NCBI GenBank assembly: GCA_020350865.1
Contig: CP070726.1
Location: forward strand, 688,449 to 694,225
Direction: 5' to 3'
Origin: Thermoplasmata archaeon
Lineage (GTDB): Archaea; Thermoplasmatota; Thermoplasmata; GCA-020350865
DNA: 5,777 nt
The notes under the pieces are model-generated. The model was not told the origin of the DNA. It searched no databases and saw only the letters and a list, made by a program, of their open reading frames with translations. The stretch's first letter is position 1. Every line of letters begins with the position of its first letter. The position numbers were made by a program, and so were the translations under genes. Shown piece after piece: positions 1-3,443 of the stretch.

Positions 1-193
1 CCTGCATGCGGTGTTGTCCAACATTGCTGGCGATTGGGATATTGCCCAGTGGTACGACCCCACAGATCCTGCAGACCCCTGGAAGACCAACCATACGGCA
101 AAACCGTACCATATGAACGATCTGCACACATACAACTGCAGCTGGGGCCTGTGGCTTCACATGAAAACAGACAGGGTTCTGATTCCCAATTAC
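1..193 (+). repeat. Left copy of a near-identical repeat (C-terminal cassette, gene A)
   Basis: This stretch aligns without gaps to 5585-5777 with 8 mismatches by hand count. All mismatches fall at or before position 100, so 101-193 is identical to 5685-5777. It encodes the second part of GWN half 1 in genes A and C. The matching stretch of gene B (about 2808-2999) differs from A at about 35 of 192 positions. Confidence 0.93.
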
Positions 194-469
194 TTATTCG
201 AGGAGTTCTATCCTGGAGGATCCCAGCAGCTGTACAAAGGCTGGAACTTCGTGGGCTATCCGTCCCTTACGAATCAAAACATCGCAACAGCATTATCAAG
301 TATTGATGGCTATTATGACAAGGTGGAGCATTACGATGCAGAAACATCCCAGTGGCGCATTTATGACGGCCCGGGGGGCGAACCAGACAATCTGAACACC
401 ATGGACATGGGGAGGGGATACTGGATACACTGTACCGAGGATGCGCAGTGGGATGTGCCCTATCCATGA
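2..469 (+). CDS. Gene A: C-terminal end of a secreted beta-helix family protein (5'-truncated by the window edge)
   Basis: Only the last 155 codons are present. The frame is open to the left edge, and the first visible residues (LHAVLSNIAG) match an internal position of gene C, so the GTG at 11 is not a real start. What remains is most of the C-terminal paired GWN module. The end of half 1 has a WYD motif, NCSWGLWLHM and a VLIPNY strand. Half 2 has GWNFVGYPS, ALSSIDGYYD, a GPGGE turn and GRGYWIHC, and it ends WDVPYP before TGA. No transmembrane helix or sorting-signal-like tail follows, so export and attachment must depend on the missing N-terminus or on the module itself. The closest relative in the window is gene C, about 96% identical in DNA over the 193-base overlap; gene B is about 82%. 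By analogy with B and C the full protein would be roughly 860-870 aa. Function is not known; a secreted or surface location is inferred from the complete paralogue. Confidence 0.88.
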   Translation: MHAVLSNIAGDWDIAQWYDPTDPADPWKTNHTAKPYHMNDLHTYNCSWGLWLHMKTDRVLIPNYLFEEFYPGGSQQLYKGWNFVGYPSLTNQNIATALSSIDGYYDKVEHYDAETSQWRIYDGPGGEPDNLNTMDMGRGYWIHCTEDAQWDVPYP

Positions 470-472
470 TCG

Positions 473-495
473 TTTTGGGATGCCCATTACCAAAA
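473..495 (+). terminator. Possible 3'-end stem-loop after gene A
   Basis: TTTTGG (473-478) can pair with CCAAAA (490-495) across an 11-base loop, starting four bases after the stop codon of gene A. There is no strong T-tract after it, which archaeal terminators usually need, so a terminator role is only a guess. It may simply be a 3'-UTR hairpin or chance in AT-rich DNA. Confidence 0.2.
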
Positions 496-578
496 ACTGA
501 TTCAAATATTCCACCTCTTACCTAGTGGACAATGTGATTATGCAGCTGGATAACAGCAAAAAGTATAAGAACTCCCAA

Positions 579-618
579 ACTAATATGTGCATTAGTATAA
601 TGAACATAACGATATGTT
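579..618. repeat. Two adjacent short inverted repeats upstream of gene B
   Basis: ACTAAT (579-584) and ATTAGT (591-596) form a perfect 6-bp inverted repeat around a 6-base spacer. Seven bases on, AACATA (603-608) and TATGTT (613-618) form another around ACGA. They lie about 90-125 bp upstream of the start of gene B in the longest non-coding gap of the window. They could be operator sites or RNA hairpins. AT-rich DNA gives such dyads by chance, so the support is weak. Confidence 0.25.
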
Positions 619-632
619 GGAATCTAAATTGT

Positions 633-653
633 CCAAAAAGCGTTCCATAAATG
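633..653 (+). promoter_or_regulatory. Weak candidate archaeal promoter for gene B
   Basis: CCAAAAAG (633-640), the same octamer as in the better promoter of gene C, is followed after five bases by the TATA-like CATAAATG (646-653). A start site about 25 bases downstream would give a 5' leader of about 30 nt. The spacing between the two elements is longer than a canonical BRE/TATA pair. A competing candidate is CAAAAAGTATAAGA around 557-570, which would give a leader of over 100 nt carrying the inverted repeats. The sequence does not decide between them. Confidence 0.25.
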
Positions 654-693
654 ATTAGTAACAAATTGTCTGTAAAAGAAAATGAAAAATAAA

Positions 694-698
694 GGGGG
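694..698 (+). promoter_or_regulatory. Ribosome binding site that fixes the GTG start of gene B
   Basis: A GGGGG run lies six bases before GTG 705. It can pair with the CCUCC of archaeal 16S rRNA through one G-U wobble, so it is weaker than the site of gene C. The reading frame is closed by TAA at 690-692, and the only codons between that stop and 705 are AGG, GGG, ATT and GTA, which leaves GTG 705 as the only reasonable start. The signal peptide that follows supports this choice. Confidence 0.65.
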
Positions 699-704
699 AT
701 TGTA

Positions 705-3281
705 GTGGGGCGAAGAGCGGCACAATCAGGTTTTATAAAGCGTCTGGAATCGATATCGTTGGTGTTTGTATTCGTGGCTGTATCCATGATAATTGTAATA
801 CCTATGACAGCTCCAACAGCAAAATCGCAGCCTGTCATTCATTTGGGGAGTACTTTTGAGGAAGACAACAACTCGTCTTATGATGTTGACATGACACCGG
901 GAATCGTCAAATGGACCGATGCAGAAGACCACATCATGAACATAGACTACATTGTCAATTCCGGCTATGAGCTCGTCATACCGGCGTTAAACTACTACAA
1001 CAACCCTGCTCTGCAGCACGAGATATCTGTGCAGCAGCCCATCAACATAACTGTCCAGCCTGAAGGGAAACTGACAATAATGACGGATGGACTGATGTCC
1101 CCCACCAAGACCGCCTTCCTTTTCTCGGGCTTTGGAATGTGGAACGGGATATTTTTCGAACCGGGAAGCGAGGGCGTAATCCAGGATGTCATCATCCAGA
1201 GCGCATCGCAGGGCGTCGTATTCAGCCCAGGCTCCGTAGTTGGCGGCTCGGGGATCACGAACGCCCAGTTCCTGAACTACGGCCAGTACGGTGTTCGGAT
1301 GGACGGTGCAGTCGGCAATACCATCATCCATACGAGTGTGGATTTCACTGATTCCAATAACGTCGGAACAGGTGTGTATGTGTCAAATGGAGACCTCGTC
1401 ATCAGGGACACCAACTTCCTCAGCCACGGCCCGAATCAGCCGAGCCTCCGCATTAAAAATGCAACTGTATCTGTTGAAACCTGCTGGTTCGGGGCTCAGG
1501 ATCAGGATGGATACAGCATCCTTGTGGAGGACAGTCCGGCCCCGAACAGCACTGTGGTTTCCGACGGTATCTTCGACAACGGGGCGGCCGACAATTACTA
1601 TATCAGGAGCGATGGAGCCTCCCCATTTATAGATAATTGCTCCTTTGATAATACTAATGACGCCCAAACGATAATTGCCAACGATAATGTTACTGGTTTT
1701 CCCTCTCATCCGATACTCAGGAATCCAAACGAAGGGGAACTGTTCGACAACACGACGATCAATGCCACGGACTCCTCCACCGTTACCCTTCAGTGGTACC
1801 TGGACGTATACGTGGACGACCCTGACGGCAATCCCATTTCTGGCTCACAGGTCAATGTTTCTGCGCCCTCCCAGCCCGCAACCAAGCAAACGGATGGAGC
1901 GGGTTGGGCCGAATGGTTCATGGTCACGGGATTGATAAGGCACAGCGATTTCGAGGAGAACTTCAGCCCGTTCAACGTCTCAGCCGAGAATTTCACCATG
2001 CTCGGCTATGCCGAACCCATTATGAACCAGTCCAAGGATGTGTTTATCACCGTTCCTTTCAATCCCATACCTAACACGCTGCCTATGGTCATCAATATAT
2101 CGACACCAGTGGGAGTACAAACCGGCCCCGTCTCCATTGATTTCGTCATTGAGGACCCGGACCCCGGTGATGAAGGGGATATCTGGATACAGGTGTTCTT
2201 CTGGGACCCGATAGAGGCCGATTTGATAACTGCAACCCAGTATTTCACAAGCGATCCCAAAACAGGGCTGTCCAGCGGTGTGCAGTACACCTTTGTGTGG
2301 GATTCCCGCAATATCAAGGACTTCCAGAACAAATTCAGCACCGAGGTTTCAATAAAAATTATTGCATTCGATAGTTCAGGTTTTAACGGAACTCCGAATC
2401 AAACTGGGGATTTCACAGTGGACAACGAATGGCCGGTGGTGCTCACCGGGCCCACGCCTGATCCCCAGGATACGACCTGCACCATCATATGGACTGTAAA
2501 TGAGCCTGCTAATGCCACAGTTGAATACGGTCTTTACGGGGACGGCACAATAAACGACCTGACAGACGAGAAAGCCAACCTCACAATCAGCACACAGCAG
2601 TCAATAATACTGACCGGCCTTATACCCGGACGGAGGTACACCTACATCATCACCTCCACAGATGAATTGGGAAATACCTATTCTTCCATTCCCACAACCT
2701 TCTCGTTCGATACATACGTTTACATTTATCTCTATTCGGGTTGGAACATGATCTCTGTTCCGCCCTGGCTGTGGGATGAAACCATGGGTCCACTTTGGGA
2801 GGACAATTTGCAGAATGTGCTGAGCAGTATAGCAGGCGATTGGGACATGGCCCAGTGGTACGATCCCAGAGACCCTGCAGATCCCTGGAAGACCAACCAT
2901 ACGGCAAGGCCGTACCATATGAACGATCTGCACACGTACAACTGCAGCTGGGGTCTTTGGCTCCATATGACTGCAGGCACCGTTCTGGTTCCAAACTATT
3001 TCTTCGACGAGTTCTACCCGACCCACGAGAATCCCATATATCTGCACAAGGGCTGGAATTTCGTTGGATATCCATCCCTTACAAACCGCAACATCGCCAC
3101 GGCATTATCCAGTATAAGTGGCCATTATGACAAGGTGGAGCACTATGATGCTGCATCCGGCCAGTTGCAGACCTACGACGGCCCGGGCGGTGAAACAGAC
3201 ACCCTCTTCTCCATGGAAATGGGCAGGGGATACTGGATACACTGCACCAATGATGTGCAATGGACCATTGGTTATGTATAG
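705..3281 (+). CDS. Gene B: secreted right-handed beta-helix protein with Ig-like, FN3-like and paired GWN C-terminal domains
   Basis: This is a complete 858-aa protein, predicted to be exported and glycosylated. Residues 1-41 look like a Sec signal peptide: a basic n-region (RR at 3-4, KR at 12-13), a hydrophobic core at about 17-36, and probable cleavage before Q42. Residues about 42-105 lead in with short strands. About 110-320 is a parallel beta-helix (GIFFEPGS, GVIQDVII, YGVRMDG, LVIRDTNF, DNCSFDN rungs). About 360-450 is a carboxypeptidase-regulatory or Big-like domain (DPDGNPISGS, TDGAGWAEW). About 460-575 is an Ig-like domain ending FTVDN. About 576-668 is FN3-like (EPANATVEYG, LIPGRRYTY, DELGN). 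About 679-858 is a duplicated GWN module with GWN at 679 and 783 and cysteines at 747 and 847. About twenty NxS/T sequons are present. No transmembrane anchor, PGF-CTERM-like motif or polysaccharide-lyase active site could be recognised. The likely role is cell-surface or extracellular binding. The fold assignments are firm to moderate; the function is unknown. Confidence 0.93.
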   Translation: MGRRAAQSGFIKRLESISLVFVFVAVSMIIVIPMTAPTAKSQPVIHLGSTFEEDNNSSYDVDMTPGIVKWTDAEDHIMNIDYIVNSGYELVIPALNYYNNPALQHEISVQQPINITVQPEGKLTIMTDGLMSPTKTAFLFSGFGMWNGIFFEPGSEGVIQDVIIQSASQGVVFSPGSVVGGSGITNAQFLNYGQYGVRMDGAVGNTIIHTSVDFTDSNNVGTGVYVSNGDLVIRDTNFLSHGPNQPSLRIKNATVSVETCWFGAQDQDGYSILVEDSPAPNSTVVSDGIFDNGAADNYYIRSDGASPFIDNCSFDNTNDAQTIIANDNVTGFPSHPILRNPNEGELFDNTTINATDSSTVTLQWYLDVYVDDPDGNPISGSQVNVSAPSQPATKQTDGAGWAEWFMVTGLIRHSDFEENFSPFNVSAENFTMLGYAEPIMNQSKDVFITVPFNPIPNTLPMVINISTPVGVQTGPVSIDFVIEDPDPGDEGDIWIQVFFWDPIEADLITATQYFTSDPKTGLSSGVQYTFVWDSRNIKDFQNKFSTEVSIKIIAFDSSGFNGTPNQTGDFTVDNEWPVVLTGPTPDPQDTTCTIIWTVNEPANATVEYGLYGDGTINDLTDEKANLTISTQQSIILTGLIPGRRYTYIITSTDELGNTYSSIPTTFSFDTYVYIYLYSGWNMISVPPWLWDETMGPLWEDNLQNVLSSIAGDWDMAQWYDPRDPADPWKTNHTARPYHMNDLHTYNCSWGLWLHMTAGTVLVPNYFFDEFYPTHENPIYLHKGWNFVGYPSLTNRNIATALSSISGHYDKVEHYDAASGQLQTYDGPGGETDTLFSMEMGRGYWIHCTNDVQWTIGYV
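2739..3278 (+). repeat. Internal duplication inside the C-terminal GWN module of gene B
   Basis: Two half-units follow the same order of motifs. Half 1 has GWNMISVP, LSSIAGDWD then QWYD, and NCSWGLWLH. Half 2 has GWNFVGYP, LSSISGHYD then EHYD, and GRGYWIHC. Each unit therefore has GWN + LSSIxGxxD + YD + G-aromatic-hydrophobic-H. The same plan is seen in the parts of A and C that lie in the window. The halves are far apart in sequence, so the duplication is old and older than the tandem gene duplications. One cysteine sits near the end of each half (747 and 847), which could allow a disulfide between them. Confidence 0.75.
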
Positions 3282-3283
3282 TG

Positions 3284-3317
3284 TTCACGGTAATGATTAT
3301 CCCCCAATCACAGTGAA
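3284..3317 (+). terminator. Possible stem-loop after gene B
   Basis: TTCAC (3284-3288) pairs with GTGAA (3313-3317). Inside it, TGATT (3294-3298) pairs with AATCA (3306-3310) around a C-rich loop. It begins two bases after the TAG stop and is followed by A-rich and not T-rich sequence. A role in 3'-end formation is possible but not shown. Confidence 0.22.
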
Positions 3318-3336
3318 AAATATGCAAAAATACGTA

Positions 3337-3354
3337 CCAAAAAGGATTTATATC
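3337..3354 (+). promoter_or_regulatory. Archaeal BRE/TATA-type promoter for gene C
   Basis: CCAAAAAG (3337-3344) resembles a purine-rich BRE and is followed directly by GATTTATATC, with a TATA-like core TTTATATC at 3347-3354. Transcription would start about 25 bases downstream, near 3375-3380, giving a leader of about 65 nt before ATG 3444. It lies in the gap between B and C and suggests that C is transcribed on its own. It is the best promoter match in the window, assigned by eye only. Confidence 0.5.
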
Positions 3355-3386
3355 GGGTCCATTCAAGGTTAACATCACTAACATAT

Positions 3387-3408
3387 CTCATTCTCCCGGA
3401 GGAATGAG
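3387..3408 (+). promoter_or_regulatory. Leader hairpin enclosing a Shine-Dalgarno sequence
   Basis: CTCATTC (3387-3393) and GAATGAG (3402-3408) form a perfect 7-bp stem with an 8-base loop (TCCCGGAG). The GGAGG at 3398-3402 lies in the loop and the first stem base pair, so the hairpin could expose or hide it. It is inside the predicted 5' leader of gene C. No T-run follows, which argues against a simple terminator. Confidence 0.4.
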
Positions 3409-3423
3409 ATGAAAATACGGTGA
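3409..3423 (+). other. Possible 4-codon leader ORF (MKIR) upstream of gene C
   Basis: ATG AAA ATA CGG TGA starts six bases after the GGAGG at 3398-3402, a good spacing for translation, and it stops 20 bases before ATG 3444. A second tiny ORF (MERRV, 3424-3441) starts immediately after this stop and runs to three bases before the gene C start. Together with the hairpin this could be a translated leader that affects gene C. ORFs this short also arise by chance. Confidence 0.2.
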
Positions 3424-3427
3424 ATGG

Positions 3428-3436
3428 AAAGGAGGG
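3428..3436 (+). promoter_or_regulatory. Strong ribosome binding site for gene C
   Basis: AAAGGAGGG ends seven bases before ATG 3444 and matches the archaeal anti-Shine-Dalgarno closely. In-frame GTG codons at 3438 and 3420 are possible but poor starts: the first has only one base between it and the site, and the second lies upstream of the site. ATG 3444 also puts the signal peptide in exact register with gene B, with Q42-P43 after the predicted cleavage site in both. Confidence 0.7.
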
Positions 3437-3443
3437 TGTGAGG

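Noticed and set aside
11..13. GTG 11 as the true start of a short 152-aa gene.
   Set aside because: The frame continues to the left edge, and the residues before it match gene C. It would begin in the middle of a domain without a signal peptide.
470..704. tRNA, small RNA, CRISPR or transposon remains in the gene-free gaps (470-704 and 3282-3443).
   Set aside because: No tRNA-like cloverleaf, regularly spaced repeats, or terminal inverted repeats with target duplications were found by eye.
705..830. A twin-arginine (Tat) signal in gene B because of RR at residues 3-4.
   Set aside because: The residues after RR do not fit the Tat consensus, and gene C has RKR at the same place. A Sec signal fits both better.
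518..838. A 106-codon minus-strand ORF covering the gap before gene B and the start of gene B.
   Set aside because: It overlaps the signal-peptide region of gene B in antisense; its hydrophobic look comes from AT-rich DNA and from the antisense of the signal peptide. No ribosome binding site or family resemblance was seen.
2601..3047. Long antisense ORFs (up to 148 codons) opposite the 3' end of gene B, and a 111-codon plus-strand ORF in another frame at 2795-3130.
   Set aside because: They are shadows of the strongly conserved GWN module; similar shadows appear wherever that module occurs in A and C. The composition is implausible for proteins and no start signals are present.
705..3281. 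A pectate lyase or other polysaccharide-degrading enzyme, because of the beta-helix.
   Set aside because: No conserved catalytic or calcium-binding cluster of the known lyase or glycosidase families could be recognised; a beta-helix alone does not imply an enzyme.
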